This document shows, piece by piece, positions 52,862 to 61,604 of a DNA stretch of 64,000 bases. Each line of letters starts with the position of its first letter. Position 1 is the stretch's first letter. The stretch comes from Lachnospiraceae bacterium AC2031 (lineage in GTDB: Bacteria; Bacillota; Clostridia; Lachnospirales; Lachnospiraceae): the NCBI GenBank assembly GCA_000687975.1, contig JIAB01000001.1, positions 2,146,001 through 2,210,000 on the forward strand, written 5' to 3'. The notes below the pieces were generated by a model, which was given only the letters and a program-made list of their open reading frames with translations, was not told where the DNA came from and did not search any database. The position numbers and the translations under genes were made by a program.

Positions 52862-52901
52862 GTGGAAGGAAACAAATATTATAGTTTCCGTGATTTACCA
52901 C
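52862..52901 (+). promoter_or_regulatory. Probable L1-binding autoregulatory hairpin before rplK
   Basis: GTGG (52862-52865) pairs with CCAC (52898-52901), and GGAAAC (52868-52873) pairs with GTTTCC (52884-52889). They are separated by an asymmetric internal loop of AA against GTGATTTA. A helix with such a purine/GUGAU loop resembles the known ribosomal protein L1 target in L11-L1 mRNAs. It ends directly at the rplK ribosome site, where L1 binding would block translation. Confidence 0.55.
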
Positions 52902-52918
52902 GAGAGGAGGAATTCAAA

Positions 52919-53344
52919 ATGGCTAAGAAAGTCAAAGGTTACATTAAGTTACAGATACCTGCAGGAAAGGCAACTCCAGCACCACCTGTTGGACCAGCAC
53001 TTGGTCAGCATGGTGTAAATATCGTAGACTTCACAAAGCAGTTTAACGATAGAACAGCTAATCAGGGTGATATGATTATTCCTGTAGTTATCACAGTTTA
53101 TGCTGATAGTTCTTTCAGCTTTATTACTAAGACACCACCTGCAGCAGTTCTTATTAAGAAGGCAGCTGGTCTTGCAAAGGCTTCTGGTGAGCCTAACAAG
53201 AAGAAGGTTGGTAAGATCACTAAGGCTCAGGTCGAGGAAATCGCTAACACAAAGATGCCTGACCTTAACGCAGCATCACTTGAGGCAGCAATGAGCATGA
53301 TAGCTGGTACAGCTCGCTCAATGGGCATCGAAGTAGTTGACTAA
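52919..53344 (+). CDS. rplK: Ribosomal protein L11
   Basis: The 141-residue protein forms the base of the GTPase-associated centre with 23S rRNA. The N-terminal [33 protein letters not shown] and C-terminal [14 protein letters not shown] are classic L11. The ATG at 52919 follows AGGAGGAATTCAAA. A longer frame upstream covers the leader hairpin and is not coding. Confidence 0.98.
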   Translation: MAKKVKGYIKLQIPAGKATPAPPVGPALGQHGVNIVDFTKQFNDRTANQGDMIIPVVITVYADSSFSFITKTPPAAVLIKKAAGLAKASGEPNKKKVGKITKAQVEEIANTKMPDLNAASLEAAMSMIAGTARSMGIEVVD

Positions 53345-53361
53345 GTTCGGAGGTAATAAAG

Positions 53362-54075
53362 ATGAAAAAAGGTAAGAGATATTTAGAAGCTGCAAAGCTT
53401 GTTGATAAGACAAAGCTTTATGATCTTGATGAAGCAGCAGAATTAATTAAGAAGACAGCTAGCTCAAAGTTCGATGAGACAATCGAGGCTCACTTAAAGC
53501 TTGGTGTAGATGGACGTCACGCAGATCAGCAGGTTCGTGGTGCGGTTGTACTGCCACACGGAACTGGTAAGGAAGTAAAGGTTCTCGTATTTGCCAAGGG
53601 AGATAAGGTTGACGAAGCACTTGCTAACGGCGCAGATTACGCTGGTGGTGAGGAACTTGTTCCAAAGATTCAGAATGAAGGTTGGCTTGACTTCGATGTA
53701 GTTATTGCTACACCTGACATGATGGGTGTTGTAGGACGTCTTGGACGTGTACTTGGTCCTAAGGGACTTATGCCAAATCCAAAGGCTGGTACAGTTACAC
53801 CTGATGTTGTTAAGGCTATCAATGATGTTAAGGCTGGTAAGATCGAGTACAGACTTGATAAGGCTAACATCATCCACGTTCCAGTTGGAAAGGCTTCTTT
53901 CACAGCTGAGCAGATCGCTGACAACTACAAGGCTCTTATGGATGCTGTAGTTAAGGCTAAGCCTGCAAGCGCTAAGGGTACATACCTTAAGAGCGTTACA
54001 ATTACTTCAACAATGGGTCCTGGAATCAGACTTAACCCAATTAAGTTTGCTGGTCAGGCTACAAACGAGAAGTAA
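53362..54075 (+). CDS. rplA: Ribosomal protein L1
   Basis: The 237-residue protein binds 23S rRNA at the L1 stalk and in related bacteria represses its own L11-L1 mRNA. It shows [56 protein letters not shown] and the [11 protein letters not shown] end. A CGGAGG site precedes the ATG. It ends the operon: rplJ and rplL, usually next, are absent and a terminator follows. Confidence 0.98.
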   Translation: MKKGKRYLEAAKLVDKTKLYDLDEAAELIKKTASSKFDETIEAHLKLGVDGRHADQQVRGAVVLPHGTGKEVKVLVFAKGDKVDEALANGADYAGGEELVPKIQNEGWLDFDVVIATPDMMGVVGRLGRVLGPKGLMPNPKAGTVTPDVVKAINDVKAGKIEYRLDKANIIHVPVGKASFTAEQIADNYKALMDAVVKAKPASAKGTYLKSVTITSTMGPGIRLNPIKFAGQATNEK

Positions 54076-54105
54076 TAACAAGAAAATAATTACTTAGGTA
54101 ATTAA

Positions 54106-54135
54106 AAGAGCACCGTGATAAGCGGTGCTCTTTTT
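54106..54135. terminator. Bidirectional terminator between rplA and the glycerate kinase
   Basis: AAGAGCACCG pairs with CGGTGCTCTT, with T-runs on the outer sides in both directions. It serves both convergent genes. Confidence 0.88.
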
Positions 54136-54150
54136 GTGTTTGATAATTGG

Positions 54151-55314
54151 TTAAATTTTTGTTTGGATTTGTAGTAATCTGAATATCTGCTCTGCGGTAG
54201 CGGCTATATTGACTCTGGCAGTGGCTGGGTCCATAGCCTGTTCCAGTGATATAGGTCGTCTCATGATTGGGAAGTATGCGTCCACATCTGGAAGTGCATC
54301 TCCGTCAAATGAAGCTGCAACTGAACCAACCAGTGCAATGACAGGTTTATTAAATACCTTAGCTATATGAGCTATTCCGATAGGCGCCTTACCCATAGCT
54401 GTCTGTGCATCCAGCATTCCTTCACCAGTTACAACGATATCGGCATCGCTGATATAGTTCTTTAGATTTGTTTCATCTATAACGATCTTATTTCCTGGTT
54501 CCAGTTCTCCGCCCAGGAAGTATTTAAATGCAAAGCCGAGTCCGCCGGCAGCTCCGCAGCCTGGCACGTCAGGATCCACGTCACGGTGCAGGGATTCCTT
54601 CGAAAGCTTTGCGAAGTTTCGCATCCATTTGTCTGCTGCATCTATCTCGGAATCAAAAAGTCCCTTCTGTGGTCCGAAAATCCTAGATGCCCCTCTTGGT
54701 CCAAATAATGGATTATCAACATCACAGGCAATCCTAAATGTACATTCTGAAAGAATAGGATTGAAGCTGTCTGGACTCATTCTGCTGATGAATTCCAGGT
54801 CGCCGCCGGTGAGATATCCATTATCGCCGGTCAGTATCCTGCTTGAATCGTAGAACTTAGCTCCAAGTGCCTGAAGCATACCGATACCGGCATCATTAGT
54901 GGCGCTTCCGCCAAGTCCAATAATAAAATGTCTGCATCCCTGTTCTATAGCGTCGAGGATCAACTCGCCAACGCCGTAGGTGGTGGTTTTAAATGGATCT
55001 CTATCAACGTCAGGAATCAGAGTAAGACCTGCTGCTGCTGAAATCTCAATAATAGCAGTTTTGTTTGGGTTCTCGATGATGCCATAGGTGGCTCTTATAC
55101 GCTTTCCAAGGGGGTTCATTACATTTGCCTCCCTGAAAGTACCGCCACATCCTGTTGTCACCGCTTGAACTGTACCCTCGCCGCCATCTGCAAGAGGTCG
55201 AACCTCATATTCGGCGTCTGGGATGGCACGGAGCAGCCCTTGTGCTGCAGCCTTGCCGCATTCCATAGATGAAAGGGAGCCCTTCATCGAATCAATTGCA
55301 AATACAACCTTCAT
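54151..55314 (-). CDS. Glycerate kinase (GK1 family)
   Basis: The 387-residue kinase phosphorylates glycerate, feeding it into lower glycolysis. It begins with the family motif VVFAIDSMKGSLSSMECGKAAAQG and has PLADGGEGTV, IIGLGGSATNDAG(I)G, GCGAAGGLGFAFK and VVTGEGMLDAQTAMGKAP. The TAGGAG site before the ATG is strong. It is a single gene. Product position (2- or 3-phosphoglycerate) is not told by the sequence. Confidence 0.94.
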   Translation of the reverse strand: MKVVFAIDSMKGSLSSMECGKAAAQGLLRAIPDAEYEVRPLADGGEGTVQAVTTGCGGTFREANVMNPLGKRIRATYGIIENPNKTAIIEISAAAGLTLIPDVDRDPFKTTTYGVGELILDAIEQGCRHFIIGLGGSATNDAGIGMLQALGAKFYDSSRILTGDNGYLTGGDLEFISRMSPDSFNPILSECTFRIACDVDNPLFGPRGASRIFGPQKGLFDSEIDAADKWMRNFAKLSKESLHRDVDPDVPGCGAAGGLGFAFKYFLGGELEPGNKIVIDETNLKNYISDADIVVTGEGMLDAQTAMGKAPIGIAHIAKVFNKPVIALVGSVAASFDGDALPDVDAYFPIMRRPISLEQAMDPATARVNIAATAEQIFRLLQIQTKI

Positions 55315-55378
55315 ATTTTCTCCTAGTTTTAGTCACATTTTTCTTGATTATAGCAAAGATGGGAAAAGTAGAAAATAC

Positions 55379-55407
55379 TTGAAAAGTTGGCTATTTCATT
55401 GTAAAAT
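55379..55407 (+). promoter_or_regulatory. Promoter and leader hairpin of the secreted MBL-fold protein gene
   Basis: TTGAAA (55379-55384) and TAAAAT (55402-55407) are 17 bases apart. The leader then holds AATGCGTC (55417-55424) pairing with GACGCATT (55448-55455), which may influence translation. Confidence 0.65.
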
Positions 55408-55508
55408 CAAACTTTAAATGCGTCACATTATGGTAACCACATGGTTGGACGCATTATTAATGTTGTAAATTAATGGCTAGATATTACGAACAGAATGGAG
55501 ATTTTATT

Positions 55509-58256
55509 ATGAGAAAAACATTTTCCGGAGTACTTGCAACACTGATGGTGCTCAGTCTTGTGAATCCTGTAGATTCATTTGCAAAGACAAATGGAAATAA
55601 GCAAAATGGAGTAAATGAGCCGGCTGTATCTACAAGTACAGATGCTGGACAGGATAATTCCCGTTCTCACGGCATGAGTGTGGACAATACTTACAATGTA
55701 GAGGATCTTGAAGGTGCCGAAGCCGCACAGTCCGAAGAAACAAAGGATCCAGAGAATCCTACTGAACCTACAACAGAGGTGATCTACACTGTTGACAGTG
55801 AGAAAGATGAACAGGGCAAGGTTAAGAAGACTCTTGTAACCGATTATAACGATCCTGCAAAGGGTTATACAAAGGAGAATGAAAGAACTGCTGAGGGTAC
55901 AAAGGATACAACCTCAGACAGAATCCATTATATAAATCTTGATGATGGTGAGGGAAACTATACCAGTGACGCCATAATCATTGAGAGTAATGGCCACTAT
56001 GGACTTATTGATGCTTCAAATAAGAATGGGGATACTTCTCAGGTTCCTCATACACCAGTCGGAGCATCTGCTTCAGGAAAGGTGGTTCTTGATTATCTTG
56101 AAGCTCTTGGTGTTGAGCATCTGGACTTCGTAATGACAACTCATAGTCATTCAGATCATAATGGTGGTATTCCAGACATCGTTCAGGAGATGGAGAACGT
56201 ATACGGAACAAAGACAACAACTACAACAAGCACTGTTGAGACTGATAATAATAATCTTACATATCCTGAAGGAACTACTGATGATGATAAGGCTAAGATA
56301 GCAGAGGCAATAGGTGCATATGATCTTCAGGAGCCAACAGTAAGCGAACCTGTTGCTGATACTGAGAATAAAGAGAGATTCACTCTCGTTGATGAGAATA
56401 CAACTTATATCTATAAGACATATACAGCAAATGCTGAAGAAGATGCTAAGGGCTGGAAGAATTCTGAGTTCTACGCGGCAGCAGAAAATGCTATGTCCAA
56501 GGCTGCAAAGCTTAAGGTCAACGATAATAAGACTAACGGTGCAGCTATGAATAAGATGCAGGCTACTTATTCAAATGGTGGTACTGCAGCTGATACAACA
56601 GATGATTACATTAGCTTCAAGTTTGGTGATTACAACATATCACTTTATAATCTTGTTTCAAGATCATCTACAGATGAAAATGCTAACTCAATCGTTACAT
56701 ATGTAGAGAAGGCTGGGACAAAGACAGTTCTTCTTGCAGATATCGATGTATATGATTCACTTGAGCAGAGACTTGCTGCAGCTATCGTAGCAGATCATGG
56801 AAATCCAACAGTTATCAAGATTGGACATCACGGATTTACTGCTTCGACAAGTAAGGAAATGATTGATACATATAAGACTAAGTATGCAATCATCCAGACA
56901 GAAAATAACGATCTGAGCTCATATTCTCCATTCTATAATTATATGAAGAATAAGGGCACAACAATCTATAGAACAGTTGATCAGAAGGGTAAGCAGGCAA
57001 TCGTTCAGGATATGACTGGTGCACTCGGTTTCAAGACTTCTGTGATCAACGAGCTGGAGGCTGGCGTGGAAGAGTACCAGCTTACTAGTGAGTATAAGCA
57101 GTCTAAGAGATATACAAAGGCTTATAAGGTGACAAAGGAAGTTAAGACTGTACCTGCTGATGAAACTACTGATCCGGAGATTATAGAGACAACTACCTAT
57201 GATGTTAACAGAAATTACTTTGAGTCAGAGGTTAGTAGCGAGGTTACAAGCGTTGTCAGATATACATCTATAGAGTATGTTTCTGCACCTACTGCATGGG
57301 TTTGGAAGGCTACTCAGGGCCGCTGGTACAAGTGGTGGAAGAACTGGTCAACCTTTGACTGGGTATTCATTAATGCTGATGGTACAAATGCAACTGGCTG
57401 GCAGAGAATTAACGGCAAGCTGTATCTCTTTGATGATAACGGTCTTATGCAGTATGGTTTCCAGACTTATGAAGGCAGTCGAGTATATCTTCGTACAAAG
57501 TCTTCTGGGGATCAGCCTGAGGGTTCGCCGGTAGTAGGCTGGGATCTTATCGATGGTAAATGGTACTACTTTGATGCAGATGGTAAGGGCCACAATGGCT
57601 GGTACAACAGCAATGGTGACTGGTACTATATCGAAGATGGTCTCATGGCAACAGGCGTTAAGGAAATTGATGGCGTTGCTTATGATTTCGGTAATGATGG
57701 AAAGCTCCATATAGGCTGGGTAACTAAAGGCGGAGATACATATTACATTACTGGTAATGGTCAGTATGCAACAGGCTGGTTTGAGGCTGGCTCAACATGG
57801 TACTGTGCAGATGAAACAGGAAAGATAAAGAAGTCACAGTGGGTTAGTGGCTACTGGCTTGATGGCAGCGGTGCTTGGTCATATCAGGCAACTGCAGCAT
57901 GGAAATGTAATTCAAAGGGCTGGTGGTATCAGGATTCCAATGGCTGGTATCCTTCAAACTGCTGGCAGATGATAGATGGTAAGTGGTACTATTTCGATGG
58001 AAGTGGTTACCTTGCAACAAATGAATGGCGTGGTGGTTGCTGGCTCAGCGGTGACGGTTCATGGAGTTATCCATACATGGGTTCATGGAACTCTAACAGC
58101 ACAGGCTGGTGGTTCAGTGATGAGAGCGGCTGGTATGCACATTCATCATGGCAGAAGATCAATGGTACATGGTACTATTTCAAGGGCGACGGCTACATGG
58201 CTACAAATGAGACAATCGATGGCTACTACGTCGATGCAAGCGGTGCCTGCAAATAA
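55509..58256 (+). CDS. Secreted MBL-fold (ComEC-like) hydrolase with C-terminal cell-wall-binding repeats
   Basis: The 915-residue protein has a signal peptide (MRKTFSGVLATLMVLSLVNPVDSFA), an acidic low-complexity segment to about residue 120, and a metallo-beta-lactamase domain to about residue 500. The metal motif THSHSDHNGG (H212, H214, D216, H217), the TVLLADIDVYD region and KIGHHGFTAS (H440, H441) are intact and resemble the C-terminal domain of ComEC. From about residue 590 come ten or so aromatic repeats (GWQRINGKLYLFD, IDGKWYYFDADG) of the choline-binding/glucan-binding type. It should sit on the wall. The substrate is unknown. The ATG at 55509 has a GGAG site. Confidence 0.88.
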   Translation: MRKTFSGVLATLMVLSLVNPVDSFAKTNGNKQNGVNEPAVSTSTDAGQDNSRSHGMSVDNTYNVEDLEGAEAAQSEETKDPENPTEPTTEVIYTVDSEKDEQGKVKKTLVTDYNDPAKGYTKENERTAEGTKDTTSDRIHYINLDDGEGNYTSDAIIIESNGHYGLIDASNKNGDTSQVPHTPVGASASGKVVLDYLEALGVEHLDFVMTTHSHSDHNGGIPDIVQEMENVYGTKTTTTTSTVETDNNNLTYPEGTTDDDKAKIAEAIGAYDLQEPTVSEPVADTENKERFTLVDENTTYIYKTYTANAEEDAKGWKNSEFYAAAENAMSKAAKLKVNDNKTNGAAMNKMQATYSNGGTAADTTDDYISFKFGDYNISLYNLVSRSSTDENANSIVTYVEKAGTKTVLLADIDVYDSLEQRLAAAIVADHGNPTVIKIGHHGFTASTSKEMIDTYKTKYAIIQTENNDLSSYSPFYNYMKNKGTTIYRTVDQKGKQAIVQDMTGALGFKTSVINELEAGVEEYQLTSEYKQSKRYTKAYKVTKEVKTVPADETTDPEIIETTTYDVNRNYFESEVSSEVTSVVRYTSIEYVSAPTAWVWKATQGRWYKWWKNWSTFDWVFINADGTNATGWQRINGKLYLFDDNGLMQYGFQTYEGSRVYLRTKSSGDQPEGSPVVGWDLIDGKWYYFDADGKGHNGWYNSNGDWYYIEDGLMATGVKEIDGVAYDFGNDGKLHIGWVTKGGDTYYITGNGQYATGWFEAGSTWYCADETGKIKKSQWVSGYWLDGSGAWSYQATAAWKCNSKGWWYQDSNGWYPSNCWQMIDGKWYYFDGSGYLATNEWRGGCWLSGDGSWSYPYMGSWNSNSTGWWFSDESGWYAHSSWQKINGTWYYFKGDGYMATNETIDGYYVDASGACK

Positions 58257-58262
58257 TATAGA

Positions 58263-58297
58263 ATGAGTCAAAAGGTGAGAGAGCCAAATCGACTCAT
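58263..58297. repeat. ATGAGTCA...CGACTCAT hairpin, copy 4
   Basis: ATGAGTCA (58263-58270) pairs with CGACTCAT (58290-58297), with one mismatch at the stem base. No T-run follows. Instead the GGGTGG ribosome site of the permease gene begins right after, so it may attenuate rather than stop transcription. Confidence 0.6.
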
Positions 58298-58309
58298 TGG
58301 GTGGATGAT

Positions 58310-59008
58310 ATGATATTAGAACAATCCTGGTTTCAGGAGCAGTGGGCGACATTTGAAAAATGTTTTTTGACGGAGGATCGCTGGAAGCTTCTTTTAAGCG
58401 GTATTGGCGTAACCATAAAGGTGGCGCTTCTTGCTGCAGCGATGGGCCTCATTATCGGATTTCTCATTGCGCTTTGTAACCTTTCGAAGAAGAAGGCACT
58501 TAATATTTTTGGAAAGGTGTATACGGATATTATCCGTGGTACCCCATCAGTTACACAGCTCATGCTTATCTACTTTGTAGTTTTTGCAACTGTGAATTGG
58601 CCTAAATGGATTATCGCTGCGATAGCATTTTCCATTAACTCTGGTGCGTATGTATCTGAGATTATTCGTGCAGGTATTCTTTCTATCGATAAGGGACAGA
58701 CTGAAGCAGGAAGATCTCTTGGTCTTAGCAAAACTCAGACTATGATGAGCATCATAGTTCCTCAGGCGGTGAAGAATATATTCCCAGCCATGTGTAATGA
58801 GTTCATAACTCTTATAAAAGAGACTGCTATTGTTGGTTACGTTGGTCTTGTAGATATTCAGAAGGCCGGTGACTTTATCAAGAGTAATACCTATGAGGCG
58901 TTTATGCCTCTTCTCGCAACAGCTATAATATACTTCCTGATAATTAAGGTACTTACTCTCCTTCTTGGTGCTGTGGAGTCAAGTCTCCGTGAATCAGATA
59001 AACGTTAA
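58310..59008 (+). CDS. Polar amino acid ABC transporter, permease
   Basis: The 232-residue permease has the HisM/GlnP pattern: [38 protein letters not shown], the [14 protein letters not shown] motif and [24 protein letters not shown] (the EAA loop contacting the ATPase). It probably acts as a homodimer. I chose the ATG at 58310 with GGGTGG upstream, over GTG at 58301. It is the first gene of a permease-ATPase-binding protein set. Confidence 0.92.
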   Translation: MILEQSWFQEQWATFEKCFLTEDRWKLLLSGIGVTIKVALLAAAMGLIIGFLIALCNLSKKKALNIFGKVYTDIIRGTPSVTQLMLIYFVVFATVNWPKWIIAAIAFSINSGAYVSEIIRAGILSIDKGQTEAGRSLGLSKTQTMMSIIVPQAVKNIFPAMCNEFITLIKETAIVGYVGLVDIQKAGDFIKSNTYEAFMPLLATAIIYFLIIKVLTLLLGAVESSLRESDKR

Positions 59009-59022
59009 TAAGGGGAAATGGT

Positions 59023-59745
59023 ATGATAGAGGTTAAGGATCTCCATAAGAGCTTTAATGGTAATGAGGTTCTGAAGGGGATAAATGAAAATATAGATGAA
59101 GGCGAGGTTGTGGTTGTTATCGGACCATCGGGTTCCGGTAAGAGCACATTCTTACGATGCCTGAATCTTTTGGAAAAGCCAGATTCAGGTGAGATATGGG
59201 TTGATAATCAGCAGATTAATGTAAGCGGCGTTAACAAAAACCAGGTACGTCAAAAGATGGGAATGGTATTTCAGCACTTCAACCTTTTTCCGCATCTCAC
59301 TGTAAAGAAGAATATTACTCTTGCTCCAGTGAAGCTTAAGAAGTTCACAAAGGATGAGGCGGATAAAAAGGCAAATGAGCTCTTAAAAATTGTTGGGCTC
59401 GAAGAAAAGGCTAATGCATTTCCAAAGTCACTTTCAGGTGGACAGCAGCAGCGTATTGCTATTGCTCGTGCACTGGCTATGGAACCAGAAATCATGCTCT
59501 TCGATGAGCCAACATCTGCTCTGGATCCTGAAATGGTAGGTGAGGTTCTTGAGGTTATGAAGAACCTGGCTAAGAGTGGTATGACGATGGTTGTGGTAAC
59601 CCACGAGATGGGATTTGCCCGTGAGGTTGCTAGTAGAATTCTTTTTATGGATGAAGGTCAGATTCTTGAGCGTGGTACGCCAGAAGAAATCTTTGAAAAT
59701 CCAAAGAATGATAGAACAAAAGAGTTCTTAAGTAAAGTACTCTAA
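59023..59745 (+). CDS. Polar amino acid ABC transporter, ATPase (GlnQ-like)
   Basis: The 240-residue ATPase has Walker [15 protein letters not shown]-loop [12 protein letters not shown], signature [17 protein letters not shown], Walker [21 protein letters not shown] and H-loop [12 protein letters not shown]. This is the GlnQ/HisP subfamily signature. It is 14 bases after the permease with an AAGGGG site, and works with it in the membrane. Confidence 0.96.
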   Translation: MIEVKDLHKSFNGNEVLKGINENIDEGEVVVVIGPSGSGKSTFLRCLNLLEKPDSGEIWVDNQQINVSGVNKNQVRQKMGMVFQHFNLFPHLTVKKNITLAPVKLKKFTKDEADKKANELLKIVGLEEKANAFPKSLSGGQQQRIAIARALAMEPEIMLFDEPTSALDPEMVGEVLEVMKNLAKSGMTMVVVTHEMGFAREVASRILFMDEGQILERGTPEEIFENPKNDRTKEFLSKVL

Positions 59746-59792
59746 TATATTTCACTTATATATACTATCAATTCCATAAAGGAGAAAGAATT

Positions 59793-60617
59793 ATGAAGAA
59801 GAACATGAAGAAGTTTTTAGCACTTGCACTTGCAGGAGTAATGATGCTTTCAGCTACTGCTTGTGGAGGAAGCGAGAACACAGGCGACAGCACAGGTGAC
59901 TCAGCAAAGAAGGAAACTATTGTCTTTGGTACAAACGCAGAATTCCCACCATTTGAGTATGTATCTGCACAGGGTACTATAGGCGAGTATGACGGTATCG
60001 ATATGGCAATCGCTAAGCAGATTGGCGAGGATATGGGTAAAGAAGCTGTAATCAACAACATGGAGTTCGATTCACTCCTTCTTGCACTTGATAATGGTCA
60101 GGTTGATGCAGTTATCGCAGGTATGACAGTAACTGATGAGAGAAAGGAAGCTTATGACTTCTCAACTCCATACTACACAGCAACTCAGGTTATGATCGTT
60201 AAGGAAGACAGCGACATCAAGACAGCTGCTGATATGAAGGATAAGAAGATCGTTGTAATCCAGGGTTATACAGGTGAGACATGTGTAAAGGACATGGGTT
60301 ATTCATACGAAGCATTCAAGAAGGGTACAGAGGCTGTACTTGAGCTTGTAAACGGTAAATGTGATGTTGTCGTAATCGATTCTGCAACAGCTGAGAAGTT
60401 TGTTGGTGATAACGAAGGTCTTAAGATCGTTGAGGATGCGTCAGCATTTGAAGGTGAAGAGTATGCTATCGCAGTAAAGAAGGGTAACACAGAGCTTCTT
60501 AACCAGATCAACGCTTCAATCCAGAAGATGCTTGATAACGGAACTGTATCAGAACTTTCTGCTAAGTATCTTGATATGGATACAGATGATGATGCTTCTG
60601 CATCAGATGCTGAGTAA
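59793..60617 (+). CDS. Amino acid ABC transporter substrate-binding lipoprotein
   Basis: The 274-residue lipoprotein has a type II signal peptide with lipobox SATAC near residue 23. It continues with a Gly/Asp/Ser linker and a periplasmic-binding type 2 fold: VFGTNAEFPPFEYV, DGIDMAIAKQIGEDMG, VIAGMTVTDERKEAYDFSTPYY and VIDSATAEKFV. Family 3 binding proteins bind polar or basic amino acids; specificity is not readable. The last residues are acidic. An AAAGGAGAAA site precedes the ATG. Confidence 0.95.
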   Translation: MKKNMKKFLALALAGVMMLSATACGGSENTGDSTGDSAKKETIVFGTNAEFPPFEYVSAQGTIGEYDGIDMAIAKQIGEDMGKEAVINNMEFDSLLLALDNGQVDAVIAGMTVTDERKEAYDFSTPYYTATQVMIVKEDSDIKTAADMKDKKIVVIQGYTGETCVKDMGYSYEAFKKGTEAVLELVNGKCDVVVIDSATAEKFVGDNEGLKIVEDASAFEGEEYAIAVKKGNTELLNQINASIQKMLDNGTVSELSAKYLDMDTDDDASASDAE

Positions 60618-60623
60618 ATAAAC

Positions 60624-60654
60624 AAAACGCACGTTTTTAAAACGTGCGTTTTTT
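60624..60654. terminator. Bidirectional terminator after the ABC operon
   Basis: AAAACGCACGTTTT pairs with AAAACGTGCGTTTT, followed by TTTT on the plus strand. The stop codon of the convergent SDR gene lies within the right half of the hairpin. Confidence 0.88.
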
Positions 60655-61413
60655 CTTTTGCTGGCCGGCGGTAATTCCGACTATCTGTTCTCTTGGTAGG
60701 AGCTTTGAACCGATGACGGCAGCCTTCATTCTAAGGGTAGGAACTATTAGTATCTTACGCCTGTCAAACATCTGCTTTAAAGCATAGTCAACACAATATT
60801 TAGGGGAGATTCCCTTAAGAGCAAATTCCACATTTGCTACATCGTTAAACTCTGTATCTACTGGTCCTGGACACAGGGCTCCAACATAGATTTCGCTTCC
60901 TTCCTCTTTAAGTTCTCTGGCAACAGCCTGAGTCAGACTTGTCACATACGCCTTGGTTGCGTAGTAGGTTGCCATATATGGGCCAGCTGGGAAAAGTCCG
61001 GCAGATGAGGCAACGTTCAGGATATAGCCACCAGTTGCCTTCGAAGACTTCATTCGCTGCAATACCATTTTCATAAGAAGATGCATAGCGGTAACGTTAA
61101 CATCTATCATAGAGAGATCCTTGTTGGCATCGGTTTCGTAGAATCGACCGCAGTCGCCGAAACCTGCATTATTTATGAACACGTCTATGCTGAGATCGAT
61201 GGTCTCTGTTATAACGCGCACGCATTCGTCGCGCTGACTGAGGTCTGCGGCGATAATGATACTGTCAGTCTTTATGGCCTTCTGAACAGTCTCCAGTTTG
61301 TCACGTCTTCTGGCCACCAGAATCAGCTTGTAACCTCTCTCAGATAACTGCTTTGCAAACTCAAAGCCAAGGCCGCTGCTAGCGCCTGTAACCAGTGCAT
61401 ATGTGTCCTTCAT
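60637..61413 (-). CDS. SDR-family oxidoreductase
   Basis: The 258-residue protein is a short-chain dehydrogenase of the DltE/YqjQ-like group. It has the cofactor motif TGASSGLGFEFA, VARRRDKL (Arg suggests NADPH), NNAGFGDCG, a catalytic NVASSAG serine and the YYATK Tyr-Lys pair. Substrate unknown. The chosen ATG at 61413 follows GGGAG; the upstream in-frame stretch to 61599 is AT-rich and unlike any SDR. The C-terminus GQQKKKRTF is encoded by the shared terminator. Confidence 0.92.
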   Translation of the reverse strand: MKDTYALVTGASSGLGFEFAKQLSERGYKLILVARRRDKLETVQKAIKTDSIIIAADLSQRDECVRVITETIDLSIDVFINNAGFGDCGRFYETDANKDLSMIDVNVTAMHLLMKMVLQRMKSSKATGGYILNVASSAGLFPAGPYMATYYATKAYVTSLTQAVARELKEEGSEIYVGALCPGPVDTEFNDVANVEFALKGISPKYCVDYALKQMFDRRKILIVPTLRMKAAVIGSKLLPREQIVGITAGQQKKKRTF

Positions 61414-61519
61414 TTCATTCTCCCACACGTGTGATCTTGATTTATTATTTTTGAATAACACATGTATTCTATCACAAATTATCTCATAAACAAATGGACA
61501 AAGTGTAAAGATTTCTATA

Positions 61520-61549
61520 TTGGAAAAAGGCATTGAAAAGTGGTAAAAT
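61520..61549 (+). promoter_or_regulatory. Promoter of the second wall-repeat protein gene
   Basis: TTGGAA (61520-61525) and TAAAAT (61544-61549) are 18 bases apart. The spacer contains TTGAAAAGT, as does the -35 region of the MBL-protein gene (TTGAAAAGTT), hinting at shared control. GGCA/TGCC around the -10 could form a small hairpin. Confidence 0.5.
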
Positions 61550-61604
61550 GTGCCTTGGGGGAGCAGGTTAAAAAACAAATATTTTATGGGGAGGTACAAA
61601 GCTT

